A stretch of DNA of 40,658 nucleotides from an uncultured Akkermansia sp. (GCA_947631275.1 CANRKR010000014.1:1-40658), one strand, 5' to 3'; counted from the stretch's first letter, positions 7,548 through 18,772 are shown. Notes: a model not told the origin generated them from the letters alone. Numbers and translations are program-made.

Positions 7548-7826
7548 ATGGTCCCGACAGTTGTAAGTTACAGTAAGGCGCGCCAGAATTTGGCGAGTTT
7601 GATGAAGGAATGCGTGGATGACAGCCAGCCCGTGGTGATCACGAGCCGGTGGAGGAAGGTGGTGATGGTGCCGTATGATGATTGGGCGAGCGAGGAGGAG
7701 ACGAGGTATCTGCTGGATAATCCGGTGAACAGGAAGTATTTGCTGGAGTCGCTGGAGCAGGCAAAGCGCGGAGAGCTGGTTGAATACAAGGGTATGTTTT
7801 ATGATGAAGATCATTCTGACGCTTGA
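7548..7826 (+). CDS. yefM: YefM/Phd-family antitoxin
   Basis: 92 residues from ATG 7548; the slightly longer frame would begin at a TTG that lies inside an operator hexamer. The N-terminal Phd/YefM DNA-binding fold is visible: VVSYSKARQNLASLMKECVD, then QPVVITSRWRKVVMVPYDDW, where YefM normally has ITRQNGKPVVVMSLEDY. The C-terminal part, about residues 58-92, is acidic and likely wraps the toxin. It acts with the following YoeB-like gene: the complex represses its own operon through the TGTACA sites and neutralises the toxin's RNase activity. The 3' end overlaps the toxin gene by 23-26 nt, which supports coupled translation. Confidence 0.85.
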   Translation: MVPTVVSYSKARQNLASLMKECVDDSQPVVITSRWRKVVMVPYDDWASEEETRYLLDNPVNRKYLLESLEQAKRGELVEYKGMFYDEDHSDA

Positions 7827-8094
7827 GGCGGAGAAGGATAGGAAGGCGTGGGTGAAAAGGGATAGGAAGGTGGCGGCAAAAATAGAGGATCTTCTGCGCG
7901 AAGTAGCAGAGGATCCATACTTTGGGAGGGGAAAGCCGGAGCTGCTGAAGTATGAATTGACAGAGTGCTGGTCGCGCCGGATTAACAGGAAGGATCGTCT
8001 GGTGTACCGAATTGATGAGGAAGCAGGGGTTGTCAACGTGGTGTCCATGATGAGTCACTACGGCAGCGCTGAGGGATCAGGAGCGGGGGAGTGA
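7804..8094 (+). CDS. yoeB: YoeB-family mRNA interferase toxin
   Basis: 96 residues from ATG 7804 (ATG 7801 is immediately adjacent). The core GRGKPELLKYELTECWSRR followed by DRLVYRI closely follows E. coli YoeB (GKGKPEPLKHNLSGFWSRR). YoeB cuts mRNA in the ribosomal A site after translation start. The catalytic residues as known for YoeB are Glu46, Arg65 and His83; matching positions here are the Glu in LKYELTE, Arg in DRLVYR and His in MMSHYG. It is about 12 residues longer than YoeB, with a glycine/serine-rich tail (SAEGSGAGE). No terminator was found in 8095-8159. Confidence 0.85.
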   Translation: MKIILTLEAEKDRKAWVKRDRKVAAKIEDLLREVAEDPYFGRGKPELLKYELTECWSRRINRKDRLVYRIDEEAGVVNVVSMMSHYGSAEGSGAGE

Positions 8095-8159
8095 AGCACA
8101 GGTGGTGACCGGTGAGAAAATCCCGTGGGGAGCCGGGCCAACGACCGCCGCTCTTCTTC

Positions 8160-8187
8160 TTGCTATTTCGGGCGGATGCGGTACAAT
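8160..8187 (+). promoter_or_regulatory. Promoter of the lipoprotein-U32 operon
   Basis: TTGCTA (8160-8165), 16 nt, TACAAT (8182-8187), then 7 nt to ATG 8195. This again implies a leaderless transcript and argues against the longer frame that opens at 8102. Confidence 0.55.
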
Positions 8188-8194
8188 GCGGGGC

Positions 8195-8611
8195 ATGAGA
8201 AGGATTGCATGGGGAGGGCTGCTTTTGCTCGTCGCAGGATGCGCGTTGTGGCTGGGCATGCCGAGGTTCGACCCGCGTCGGGCGGTGCTGGGAGACTGGC
8301 GCGAGGCCGGCAGCAAAATCCGCGTCGAGGTGAACGAAATGCAAGCCTCATGGCGTGGGGCAGGACGCGGCGCAGCACGCTATGAATGGCTGCAAACGGA
8401 GGACGAGCCCTATCGCGTGCGGATCACTCATGGCCGACACAGCGTGGAAGCGAACCTCTCTTTCTCCGGGAAGGATGAATGGACGCTGGAACCGGACGTC
8501 TGGGATCAGCTCCCGCCGGATGCGCAGCGCATGCTGGGCGAAATAAACCGCCGCAACGGACGCCCGGAGCGCGAGTTCCGTCTCATCTTCCGCCGCGACA
8601 AGAAAAAATGA
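8195..8611 (+). CDS. Small predicted lipoprotein, unknown function
   Basis: 138 residues from ATG 8195. The N-terminus MRRIAWGGLLLLVAGC is a lipoprotein signal peptide whose lipobox LVAGC puts the lipidated Cys at residue 16. The mature part is hydrophilic with alternating strands (RVRITHGRHSVEANLSFSGKDEW) and a basic end (FRRDKKK). The pattern VLGDWREAG...KIRVEV suggests a small beta-rich domain, as in proteins that measure or bind a ligand, but I cannot name a family. Its stop codon overlaps the start of the U32 gene (ATGA at 8608-8611), so both are made together. Confidence 0.65.
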   Translation: MRRIAWGGLLLLVAGCALWLGMPRFDPRRAVLGDWREAGSKIRVEVNEMQASWRGAGRGAARYEWLQTEDEPYRVRITHGRHSVEANLSFSGKDEWTLEPDVWDQLPPDAQRMLGEINRRNGRPEREFRLIFRRDKKK

Positions 8612-9885
8612 ACGCCTCCCCCTCATCTCCTGCCGTAGAAGTCATGGCGCCGGCCGGCTCGTTTGAGAGTCTGGCAGCCGCCTTGCGCACCGGCGCAGAC
8701 AGCGTCTATTTCGGCGTGGGCAAGCTCAACATGCGGGCTCATGCCGCCGCCAATTTTCAGGAGAAAGACCTGCCGAAAATCGTGCGTCTTTGCCACGCCT
8801 GCCATGCGCGCGCCTACCTCACCTGCAACATCGTGGTGTACGATGAGGAAGCGGACATGCTCGACGAACTGCTTGCGGCGGCAAAAGCAGCGGGGGTGGA
8901 TGCCGTCATCGCGGCGGATATGGCAGTAGTTTGCAAAGCGCGGGCGATGGGCATCCCCGTGCACCTGTCGGTGCAGGCGAATGTGTGCAACACCGACGCG
9001 CTGAAATTCTACGCTGCGTACGCGGATGTGATCGTGCTGGCGCGCGAGTTGTCTCTCAGCCGGATTCGCCGCATTGCAGACGCCATCCGCCGCGATAAGA
9101 TCTGTGGCCCGGGCGGTTCCCCCGTGCGGCTGGAGCTTTTTGCCCACGGCGCGCTCTGCATCGGCATCTCCGGACGCTGCGGCATGAGCCTCGCCGCTCA
9201 CAACAAGAGCGCGAATCGAGGCGAATGCTACCAGCTTTGTCGCCGTCGCTACCGTGCTGTGGATGCTGAAACCGGCTTCGAGCTTGAACTGGACAATCAG
9301 TACATCATGTCCCCGAAAGACCTCTGCACCATCCGCGTGGTGGATCAGCTGCTCGATGCCGGCGTCTCTGTGTTGAAGCTGGAGGGCCGCGGCCGCTCTG
9401 AATCCTACGTTTCTACCGTAACCGCGGTGTACAAGGAAGCCGTGCACGCCTGGAAGGCGGGAGAATGGACGGCGGAAAAGGTGCAGGTCTGGGAGGAGCG
9501 ACTGCGCCGCGTCTTCAATCGTGACTTCTGGCATGGCGGTTACTACCTCGGCGAACCCTGGAAAATCTGGAGCGGATCCGCCGGATCCCGTTCCCCGGAA
9601 AAACGGGAACACCTCGGCCGTGTCCTCCGCTTCTTCTCACAGCCGGGCGTGGCGGAAATCGCCGTGGAGGCGGCGCCCCTGTCTGTCGGCGCGCAAATTG
9701 AGATCACCGGGCGCACCACGGGCGTGCTGCGCCACCGGGTGGAAACCATGCGCTGCGATGACGAAAAGGGCGATGCGCAAGCGGTGCACACCGTGCCAAA
9801 GGGAGGAAGAGCCCTCATCCCTCTGCCGCAGAAGGTGCGCCGGGGCGACAAGGTCTTCCTGGTGACAGCCCGGCAATTAAGCTGA
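8608..9885 (+). CDS. Peptidase U32-family protein (TrhP/RlhA-like)
   Basis: 425 residues from ATG 8608, translationally coupled to the lipoprotein gene through ATGA. The U32 signature is present: LELFAHGALCIGISGRCGMS followed by NRGECYQLCRRRY, whose cysteines probably bind an iron-sulfur cluster. The N-terminal half is a TIM-barrel-like region (VEVMAPAGSFESL, GADSVYFG, AYLTCNIVV, DAVIAADMAV, HLSVQANV). Although named peptidases, E. coli members TrhP and RlhA work in prephenate-dependent hydroxylation of tRNA U34 or 23S rRNA C2501. This protein is therefore best read as a probable RNA hydroxylation enzyme; which RNA is not decidable here. The C-terminal part, about 340-425, is a beta-barrel-like domain. 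Confidence 0.85.
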   Translation: MNASPSSPAVEVMAPAGSFESLAAALRTGADSVYFGVGKLNMRAHAAANFQEKDLPKIVRLCHACHARAYLTCNIVVYDEEADMLDELLAAAKAAGVDAVIAADMAVVCKARAMGIPVHLSVQANVCNTDALKFYAAYADVIVLARELSLSRIRRIADAIRRDKICGPGGSPVRLELFAHGALCIGISGRCGMSLAAHNKSANRGECYQLCRRRYRAVDAETGFELELDNQYIMSPKDLCTIRVVDQLLDAGVSVLKLEGRGRSESYVSTVTAVYKEAVHAWKAGEWTAEKVQVWEERLRRVFNRDFWHGGYYLGEPWKIWSGSAGSRSPEKREHLGRVLRFFSQPGVAEIAVEAAPLSVGAQIEITGRTTGVLRHRVETMRCDDEKGDAQAVHTVPKGGRALIPLPQKVRRGDKVFLVTARQLS

Positions 9886-9892
9886 GCAGTAT

Positions 9893-9912
9893 CTCGCCGC
9901 GTGAGTTTTTTT
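9893..9912 (+). terminator. Short intrinsic terminator after the U32 gene
   Basis: CTCGC-CGC-GTGAG forms a 5-bp stem with one G-U pair and a 3-nt loop, directly followed by seven T (9906-9912). The stem is short, but the position, just past the stop codon at 9885, is right. Confidence 0.5.
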
Positions 9913-9968
9913 GAATGAAACGGCGCTCATGGGCGTCTCACAATTTGTGTCAGGTTAGAAGATGCAGC

Positions 9969-9996
9969 TTGAAAATGGGCCGTGTCGTGCTATCCT
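9969..9996 (+). promoter_or_regulatory. Promoter of the moxR-bat operon
   Basis: TTGAAA (9969-9974), 16 nt, TATCCT (9991-9996), 15 nt before ATG 10012. GAGGAG at 9997-10002 could be a ribosome site only if transcription begins upstream of this promoter's expected start. Confidence 0.45.
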
Positions 9997-10011
9997 GAGG
10001 AGCGACAGACT

Positions 10012-10995
10012 ATGAACACACAGGAATTCAACGAAGAGATCGCGCAGAGATCAGCGTGGGTCAGCGCCGTGAAAATAGAGATGAGCAAGGTGGTAGTCGG
10101 CCAGCAGAAACTCATCAATCGTCTTATTTTGAGCTTGCTGTGCAAGGGGCACGTCCTGCTGGAAGGTGTGCCGGGGCTGGCGAAGACTCTGTCGGTGAAA
10201 GCGCTGGCAGGCGCGCTGCACGCGGGATTTTCGCGGATTCAATTCACGCCGGATCTGCTGCCGGCGGATTTGATCGGCACCATGATCTACAATCCGGAGG
10301 AGCGGCAGTTTATCCCGAAGAGAGGCCCCATCTTTGCCAACCTGATTCTGGCGGATGAAATCAACCGCGCCCCGGCAAAGGTGCAGAGCGCGCTGCTGGA
10401 AGCGATGCAGGAGCGACAGGTCACCCTGGGAGAAACGAGCTACAAGCTGCCCGACCCCTTCCTCGTGCTCGCCACGCAGAACCCTATCGAACAGGAAGGA
10501 ACTTACCAGCTCCCGGAGGCTCAGCTCGACCGCTTCCTGTTCAAAGTGCTCGTGGATTATCCCTCGCGGGATGAGGAGCTGCAGGTGCTGGAACTCATGG
10601 GCAGCACCTCCGCCGCCCCCGCCACGCAGCCTGTCGTGCGCCCCGAAGAAATTGAAAGCGCCAGGGAGCTGGTGGATCGCATCTTCATCGACCCCGCCGT
10701 CCAGCGTTACATCGTCGACCTCGTGCGCTCCACGCGCGCGCCGGAGAAAGTGGATCGCTCATTGGCCGGCATGGTGCGCGCCGGCGCTTCCCCACGCGCT
10801 ACCATCAACATCGGTCTCGCGGCGAAAGCTCTCGCCTTCACTCGCCAGCGTGGCTATGTCACCCCACAGGACATCAAGGACCTCGCACACGACATCCTGC
10901 GCCACCGCATTCTGCTCTCGTACGAGGCGGAGGCAGCGGGAGTGGGAGCGGATGACATCATCGAGCGCGTGCTCTCCAGGGTGCCCGTGCCCTGA
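10012..10995 (+). CDS. moxR: MoxR-family AAA+ ATPase
   Basis: 327 residues from ATG 10012. Walker A GVPGLAKT (52-59), Walker B LILADEIN (111-118), sensor 1 ATQNP (Asn157) and the C-terminal lid domain are all present, as is the MoxR hallmark PAKVQSALLEAMQERQVT. MoxR ATPases work as chaperones that act on von Willebrand factor A (VWA) proteins encoded alongside, loading metal or remodelling membrane complexes. Here it heads a five-gene run followed by a DUF58 protein and two VWA proteins. It should act in the cytoplasm on their cytosolic or membrane-proximal parts. 34 nt separate its stop codon from the next start. Confidence 0.95.
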   Translation: MNTQEFNEEIAQRSAWVSAVKIEMSKVVVGQQKLINRLILSLLCKGHVLLEGVPGLAKTLSVKALAGALHAGFSRIQFTPDLLPADLIGTMIYNPEERQFIPKRGPIFANLILADEINRAPAKVQSALLEAMQERQVTLGETSYKLPDPFLVLATQNPIEQEGTYQLPEAQLDRFLFKVLVDYPSRDEELQVLELMGSTSAAPATQPVVRPEEIESARELVDRIFIDPAVQRYIVDLVRSTRAPEKVDRSLAGMVRAGASPRATINIGLAAKALAFTRQRGYVTPQDIKDLAHDILRHRILLSYEAEAAGVGADDIIERVLSRVPVP

Positions 10996-11029
10996 TGAGT
11001 GAGCGCGCAGGCTTTCCTCTGTGGTGAAC

Positions 11030-11923
11030 ATGGACAAGACGCACGAAATTATGCAGAAGGTACGCCGCATTGAGCTGCGCGCGCGCCGTCTTGCTGCCAC
11101 CAGCTTCGCCGGCGAATACCGTTCCGGTTTCCGCGGGCAGGGACTGGATTTCGACGATTTCCGCGAGTACGCCCCGGGGGATGACCCCCGCTTCATCGAC
11201 TGGAAAGTCACCGCCCGCACCGGCACGCCGTACGTGAGAAAATTCCATGAAGAACGCGAGCAGATCCTCCTCCTGGCAGTGGATGTCAGTGGTTCAATGC
11301 GCTACGCCGGCCCACAGAGCGAAGACACCAAACTCGAGTGCGCCGCGCAAATCGCCGCTGTGCTGGCTTACAGCGCCGCACTGAATGGCGACAAGGCGGG
11401 ACTGCTGCTCTACGGCAATGGGGAGCGTTCCTTCTACCTGCCCCCCGCCAAAGGCGCCCAGCAGTGTCTGCGCATCGTGCGCGAGATTCTCAAGGCCCCC
11501 GGCGGCAGGGGAGATCATTCTTTCTCGCACGTGGCGGAGGAAATTCTGCGCACCCAGCACAAGCGCGCGATGCTCATTCTCATGAGCGATTTCCTCTACC
11601 CCGCGGATAAACCGGCGATGGGGAAGCTTGCCTTCCGCCATGAGCTGATTCCCGTGCGCATCAACGACGCCGTGGAGCTCGAACCGCCGGCGGCTGGAAT
11701 GGTGAGTCTGATAAACCCTGAAACAGGGCAACAGGCGTGCATTGACCTCGGCATCCCCGCCCTGCGCACCGCGCACGCAAAGGCTCTGCGTTCACACTAC
11801 GCGGAGTGGGATCACCTCCTCAACCAACTCGGCATTGATCACCTCACCTTGCGCACGGATGAGGACTACCTGCCGCCGCTGCGCCGCCTCTTCAAACGCC
11901 GTTCCCGTCTCATCGTTCGCTGA
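11030..11923 (+). CDS. DUF58 (VWA-like) protein of the Bat operon
   Basis: 297 residues from ATG 11030 (GTG 11021/11024 also in frame). The N-terminal block GEYRSGFRGQGLDFDDFREY and DPRFIDWKVTARTGTPYVRKF is the DUF58 signature; DVSGSM follows as a metal-ion-dependent adhesion motif of a VWA fold, and HKRAMLILMSDFLYP matches the later strand. DUF58 proteins are almost always encoded between moxR and bat genes. They likely serve as a cytosolic partner or substrate of MoxR. No transmembrane segment is visible. The gap to the next gene is 8 nt. Confidence 0.9.
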   Translation: MDKTHEIMQKVRRIELRARRLAATSFAGEYRSGFRGQGLDFDDFREYAPGDDPRFIDWKVTARTGTPYVRKFHEEREQILLLAVDVSGSMRYAGPQSEDTKLECAAQIAAVLAYSAALNGDKAGLLLYGNGERSFYLPPAKGAQQCLRIVREILKAPGGRGDHSFSHVAEEILRTQHKRAMLILMSDFLYPADKPAMGKLAFRHELIPVRINDAVELEPPAAGMVSLINPETGQQACIDLGIPALRTAHAKALRSHYAEWDHLLNQLGIDHLTLRTDEDYLPPLRRLFKRRSRLIVR

Positions 11924-11931
11924 TTTTTTCC

Positions 11932-13571
11932 ATGTTTCAGCAGGAAACAAACATTCTGGACTTTATTCCGCAGCTGGATTCCGAGCTGCCGGCGAAGCTT
12001 TTTACCGCGGGTTACGGGTGGTTGTGGTGGACAGCGGGCGCTCTCGCGGCGGCGCTGATGCTCATCTTCTATCTGTTGTGGCGCCGAAAGCGCCGTTCTG
12101 CTCCCCTGCCCCCGAGCGCCGAAGAAGTCGCCTTCGATTCTCTCCGGCAACTGGAGGGGAAGGAAATAACCCTGCGTGAGTGCAGCTTGCGTCTCTCTCT
12201 CATCCTGCGCGATTACCTCCGCTGCCGCTTGCAGGATACCTCCCTGTACGAAACGCATGAGGAATTCAGCCAGCGCATCGACTCCCTCTCCAACGTGCCG
12301 GGTGCACAACGAGACGAGACGCGCCGTCTCCTCGAAGAACTCGCCGAACTCAAATACAACGAACCGGATGGCGAAGATGCGGATGCCCGCGTCGCCTCCT
12401 TCATCGCCCGCACGCGCAACCTCATCGAAAAGGTGTCTGACACCCTGCGGGAGCAGGAAAAACGCCCCTCCCCTCTGCATGCCCCTCTCCTCGCTCTGGC
12501 TCTGCCACTCGCTGCGGCTCAATCTGTCGGCGCACGGGACTTCACCTGGGGTGAACCGGCGTGGCTGTGGGCGTTGCTCGTGCTGGCGCCTCTGCTCGTG
12601 CTGCGGCGCAGACGCGGAACCTCGGGCAGCATCAGCTTCCCCACTCTGTCGTTTTTCGGACGCTTTGCGCGCACCCCTCATTCGCTGGCGGGTCGTCTCG
12701 GCCCGCTCTGCGCCACTCTGGCCGCCGGCTGCGTCATCCTCGCCCTGGCTCAGCCCCGTTGGCGGCTGGAGTACGATGAAAACAAAGTGAGCGGCATCGA
12801 CATCATGATCGCCTGCGACCTCTCCGGCTCCATGAGCCTGCGCGATATGAGCTTTGCCGTGCAGGATGACTTCGGACGCCCGGCGCGCACTACCGTGGAT
12901 CGTCTCACCGCCGCCAAACACGTCATCTCCGCTTTCATTGCCGGGAGACCAAATGACCGCATCGGGCTGCTCGCCTTTGCCGGACGCGCGAAACTGTGCA
13001 GTCCGCTCACGTTGGATCACTCGATTCTCAACTACATCCTCAATCAATTTTACCTCGCCGAGGAAGGAGGATTCGGGCAGCAACCGAAACCCGGCTACAT
13101 CGAGCCCGATGGCACGGCTATCGGCACGGCTATCGCCGGCGCCGCCACGCGCCTGGAAGAACGCAAGGAAACAAAATCCAAGGTCATCATCCTCGTCACC
13201 GACGGCGTGAACAACAGCGGCAGCATTTCCCCAACGGATGCCGCAAAACAAGCCGCTCACCTCGGCATCCGCATCTTCACGATTGCTATCGGTCGCGATG
13301 AACGCCTCTCGCGGTACACGGCAGATGTGGACATCTTCGATGAAGAGACCTTGCGCGAGATCGCTTCCATCACCGGCGGGCGTTTTTATCGCGCCGGCAG
13401 CGGAACACAACTGAAAAAGGCCTTTGATAACATCGACAGCCTGGAGAAAACGGATGCCACACGCCGCAAGCTGGTGAGCTATGAGGCTCTGTTCATGTAC
13501 CCGCTGCTGCTGGCGGCTCTGCTGCTGACGGCGGGTTCCCTTCTCACTCTGATACGCCCCCACCCTGTCCC

Positions 13572-13575
<4 letters not shown>
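11932..13575 (+). CDS. batA: DUF4381-like domain fused to BatA VWA membrane protein
   Basis: 547 residues. Residues 29-50 are a transmembrane helix followed by RRKRR; about 62-165 form a helical region like DUF4381, which is normally a separate small membrane protein in bat operons. Residues 181-197 (PLHAPLLALALPLAAAQS) look like a signal peptide left inside the chain; 207-224 and 255-273 are membrane helices typical of the BatA start; then comes a VWA domain with MIDAS DLSGS at 296-300, the Thr in DGTAIG and VTDGVNN; and a final helix at 521-541. BatA-type proteins are implicated in aerotolerance and envelope stress. The stop codon overlaps the next start (ATGA at 13572-13575). The fusion is seen directly; its functional value is inference. 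Confidence 0.85.
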
Positions 13576-15611
<2,036 letters not shown>

Positions 15612-15622
15612 CCCTCTCCCCT

Positions 15623-18046
15623 ATGATTTCCCTACACAAAATCAGTCTTGCAATAGGATTCGCCCTTGCATTCGCACTCCACACAGCGGCGGAAGTGGTG
15701 CCGGTGTGGTCCACCGGGGTTGCCGTTCCTGGCGAGCAGGTCATGCTCTATCTCGTGGACACGGAGCTCGGCGAGGATACGTTTGTGCTGCCGAAAGCTC
15801 CCCAGCCGCGAGGCGCCACGGTGCAACTGCAGCAACCCACCGCCGGCGCCAATCCTCTCGATCCTGACCGCGCGATGGTGGAAATTCTGCCCATCCTCGT
15901 GCGGGCGGACAAGGCGGGGCAGCTCGACATGGGAGAAGTGACGGTGGAGTACCGCAGCGGGCGTAAACAGACGGTCAAACTCCCGCCTCTGCAGGTGTTA
16001 TTGACTTCCGAAATCAAATGGTACAACTCCCCGGTGCCATACGGCGCCCTGTGGTACACCACCCCAAAAGAAGGCTACGTGCACCAGCCTGTGCGCACAG
16101 CTCTGAAACTCTTCCTTCCGCAGGATTGTTTCGTGCCCAGCCTGCCGCAGCTGCATGCCGTGGGAGTGAAGGTGAGCACCCTGCAACCGGCTCTCCAGGG
16201 CGTCGTCGCCATGATCCAGAGTCGGCTCATGGAAAGCACCCGGGCTTTCGCACGCGGGCAGTTCTGGTCCACGAGCGATTTTGTGGGCGAACTCACCCCC
16301 TTCCGCGAGGGCAATTCAGACATCACCGGCAAGGCGCTCATCGCTCGCCAGCGCGGATTCTTCACCATGGGGCAGGAGGAGGTTCCCCTGCCGACGCTTT
16401 CCCTCTCCGCTCTCCCGCTGCCGCCGGGGGCGCCTCCGCAGTTTGCCGACACCGTGGGAAATTACACCATCTCTTCCGGGACAAATGCCACCTCCCTCGC
16501 GATGAATGAGGCGGTGGAAGTAGAAATCACCGTGCGCGGTTCCGGGAATTTGCAGCAACTTGCCTGCCCGCCGCCGGATGATGCCGCCAACTGGAAGCTT
16601 GTCCCTGCCACGCGCAAGCCGATCGTCTCCGCCAGCGGCGAAACGGTGGGGATGACCTTCACCCAGCTCATGCGCCCGGTAGCGGAAGTGGACGCCATCC
16701 CGTCTTTCGTGCTCAGCTACTTTGATCCCTCTTCCATGTCTTACAAGCGGGCGACCACAGCCCCTATCCCCCTGCCCTGGAGGGAAACCGACAGTGCGGG
16801 CAACGCTGCCATCGCCCAGGCCGTCGCCCCGCCTCCCGCCGGAACAGTGCCGGTGGCGGAATTGACGGATATCTACGATTACCTGCCTATCCACGCCTCC
16901 CGCCGCTTGTGGCAGTTGCCGCGCTGCGTGCTCTTCCTGCTCTATCTGCCGGCTCTGGTGATCATTGCCGTGCTGACGACGCGCTGCCTCATGCGTCGGC
17001 TTGCTCTTCATGCTGCCGACCGCGCTCGGGAACGAGAACTCACAGCCATTTCGCGCGAGCAGGAGGATCTCCCCTTCCTGAAGCGCATCGGCTCGTTCAT
17101 TGAGGCCTCTGTGCCCGCCGCAGCGCGTGATGCAGAGACGGAGCAGATCCTGAAACGGAGGGATGATGAAGCCTTCCGCCCCGGGGCTATGGCTGAGCTG
17201 AATCCCGCTGAGCGCGCCGCCATGCTGCGCAGCGTTCGCAAGGCCCTTGCACGCGCGGCGGGGAAAGCGGCGCTGCTCCTCCTCGCCCTGTTGCCGCTGA
17301 CTCACGCCACGGATGATCCCGCAGGGGAGGCCTACCGCAGCAGGCAATACACCAAAGCGCTGGAGCAGCTCCAACAGACCTGCAAAAAAGAGGGACCGAA
17401 CTCCCCCCGCGCCGACCTCCTGCACTATAACATCGGCAATTGCTTTTATCGCCTCGGCAAGCCGGGCCAGGCCGCTCTTCACTACGCCCGCGCGTTGCAG
17501 GTTAATCCTTCCTTCCCGGAAGCCCGTGCCAACCTCGACTTCATCCAGCGCAAAGAGGGCGCCGTTCTCCCCGTCCGCGATGGGGCGGATCGCGTGTTCA
17601 CATTGTTGAATTTCAGTCAGTTGTGCTTAACAAGCATCGTGTGCACCGCCGGGCTGGCGTTTTGTCTGGCGCTGCTGCTCGTCTGTCAGCGCGGGCGCGC
17701 CGTGCTCATCGGGCTCTCCTCTGCAGGCGCCCTGTTGAGCCTGCTCTGCCTGCTCGACTGGGTGTATTACACCACGCGCGAAACACCGGATTTCAGCTCG
17801 CTGCCGCCGGCGGATATCGCTTATGTGACGCAGGAAAGCGCCCTGCGCAACGCTGCGACAGAGGATGCCGCCGGCATTTTGCGCCTTACGCCCTCCACCC
17901 CACTGCATCTGCTGGCAAAACGCGGCAGCTTCTGCTATGTGGAAACCTCCACCGGCGTGCGCGGCTGGGCGCCCACAGAAAGCATCGCGCCGCTGATGGA
18001 CGACGGCAGCGTTCCACCCGTTCCTCTTTTCATCCAATTCCTTTAA
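15623..18046 (+). CDS. batD: BatD fused to BatE-like TPR/SH3 protein
   Basis: 807 residues. Signal peptide 1-23 (ends HTAAEV). About 24-415 is a large extracytoplasmic BatD-type beta region that begins VWSTGVAVPGEQVMLYL. Helix 434-457 anchors it, and 470-545 is a charged cytosolic stretch. Residues 547-563 (KAALLLLALLPLTHATD) again look like a signal peptide inside the chain, followed by TPR repeats at about 565-645 (HYNIGNCFYRLGKPGQAALHYARAL), helices at about 662-690 and 693-712, and an SH3-like domain 725-795 (GILRLTPSTPLHLL...VRGWAPTESIAPL). The last part matches BatE (TPR + helices + SH3). The fusion puts the whole envelope portion of the Bat complex on few polypeptides. It is the last gene of the operon and no strong terminator follows. 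Confidence 0.8.
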   Translation: MISLHKISLAIGFALAFALHTAAEVVPVWSTGVAVPGEQVMLYLVDTELGEDTFVLPKAPQPRGATVQLQQPTAGANPLDPDRAMVEILPILVRADKAGQLDMGEVTVEYRSGRKQTVKLPPLQVLLTSEIKWYNSPVPYGALWYTTPKEGYVHQPVRTALKLFLPQDCFVPSLPQLHAVGVKVSTLQPALQGVVAMIQSRLMESTRAFARGQFWSTSDFVGELTPFREGNSDITGKALIARQRGFFTMGQEEVPLPTLSLSALPLPPGAPPQFADTVGNYTISSGTNATSLAMNEAVEVEITVRGSGNLQQLACPPPDDAANWKLVPATRKPIVSASGETVGMTFTQLMRPVAEVDAIPSFVLSYFDPSSMSYKRATTAPIPLPWRETDSAGNAAIAQAVAPPPAGTVPVAELTDIYDYLPIHASRRLWQLPRCVLFLLYLPALVIIAVLTTRCLMRRLALHAADRARERELTAISREQEDLPFLKRIGSFIEASVPAAARDAETEQILKRRDDEAFRPGAMAELNPAERAAMLRSVRKALARAAGKAALLLLALLPLTHATDDPAGEAYRSRQYTKALEQLQQTCKKEGPNSPRADLLHYNIGNCFYRLGKPGQAALHYARALQVNPSFPEARANLDFIQRKEGAVLPVRDGADRVFTLLNFSQLCLTSIVCTAGLAFCLALLLVCQRGRAVLIGLSSAGALLSLLCLLDWVYYTTRETPDFSSLPPADIAYVTQESALRNAATEDAAGILRLTPSTPLHLLAKRGSFCYVETSTGVRGWAPTESIAPLMDDGSVPPVPLFIQFL

Positions 18047-18086
18047 CGTAACAAAGCCACGGACTGCTTCCCGGCTGCGTTTCGGC

Positions 18087-18115
18087 TGGACAGAACGCCC
18101 CGCGGCGATTATACT
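18087..18115 (+). promoter_or_regulatory. Promoter of cmk, near-leaderless
   Basis: TGGACA (18087-18092), 17 nt, TATACT (18110-18115), then 9 nt to ATG 18125. The predicted leader is 2-3 nt. Confidence 0.6.
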
Positions 18116-18124
18116 GCCACCCAT

Positions 18125-18766
18125 ATGAATCCTCCGGCCATTGCCATTGACGGACCTGCCGCCTCCGGTAAATCAACCGTTGCCAGACTCATTGCCAGGG
18201 AGCTTGGCTATACCTTCATCAACACCGGCGCCATGTACCGCGCCATCGCGTGGTACCTCGCTCAGCAGGGAGTCCCGGCAACGGACACAAACGCCGTCAT
18301 CTCCCTCCTCCCCGGCATCCCTCTGCAATTCGGCAAGGAGAATTCCATTTCCACCGTGCTCTGCGGCGGCAGAAAACTCACGACCGAACTCACTCTGCCT
18401 GCGGTCAATGATTCCGTTTCCGTCGTCGCCGCCATCCCGGAGGTGCGCGCCTTCCTTCTGCAGAAGCAGCGCGAGTACAACAAGAGCGAACCCGTCGTCA
18501 TGGAGGGACGCGACATCGGCTCCGTCGTCTTCCCGGATACTCCCTTCAAGTACTTTGTCACCGCCTCGCCGGAGGTGCGCGCCGCGCGCCGCGCCGCACA
18601 GGGACTCACCGATTCCATCGACGAGCGGGATAAAAACGACAGATCCCGCCGTTGCGCCCCGCTGACCCAGGCGCCGGATGCCCTGCTCGTGGATACGTCA
18701 GCCATGACCATCGACCAGGTCGTACAACTCATCATCAATGACATCCGGCTCAAACTAGCCCGGTAA
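18125..18766 (+). CDS. cmk: Cytidylate kinase
   Basis: 213 residues; phosphorylates CMP and dCMP with ATP. P-loop GPAASGKST at 10-18, NTGAMYRAIAW substrate-binding block, VVMEGRDIGSVVFPD, and the lid region RDKNDRSRRCAPLTQAPDALLVDTS are all in place. It leads cmk-plsC-recF on the plus strand, with 6 nt to plsC. The usual neighbour rpsA (ribosomal protein S1) is not here. The start codon is fixed by the promoter and the P-loop position. Confidence 0.95.
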   Translation: MNPPAIAIDGPAASGKSTVARLIARELGYTFINTGAMYRAIAWYLAQQGVPATDTNAVISLLPGIPLQFGKENSISTVLCGGRKLTTELTLPAVNDSVSVVAAIPEVRAFLLQKQREYNKSEPVVMEGRDIGSVVFPDTPFKYFVTASPEVRAARRAAQGLTDSIDERDKNDRSRRCAPLTQAPDALLVDTSAMTIDQVVQLIINDIRLKLAR

Positions 18767-18772
18767 ACTCCC

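Noticed and set aside
11866..13563. 565-codon minus-strand frame
   Set aside because: Antisense of the batA fusion, which has clear VWA motifs and coupled neighbours.
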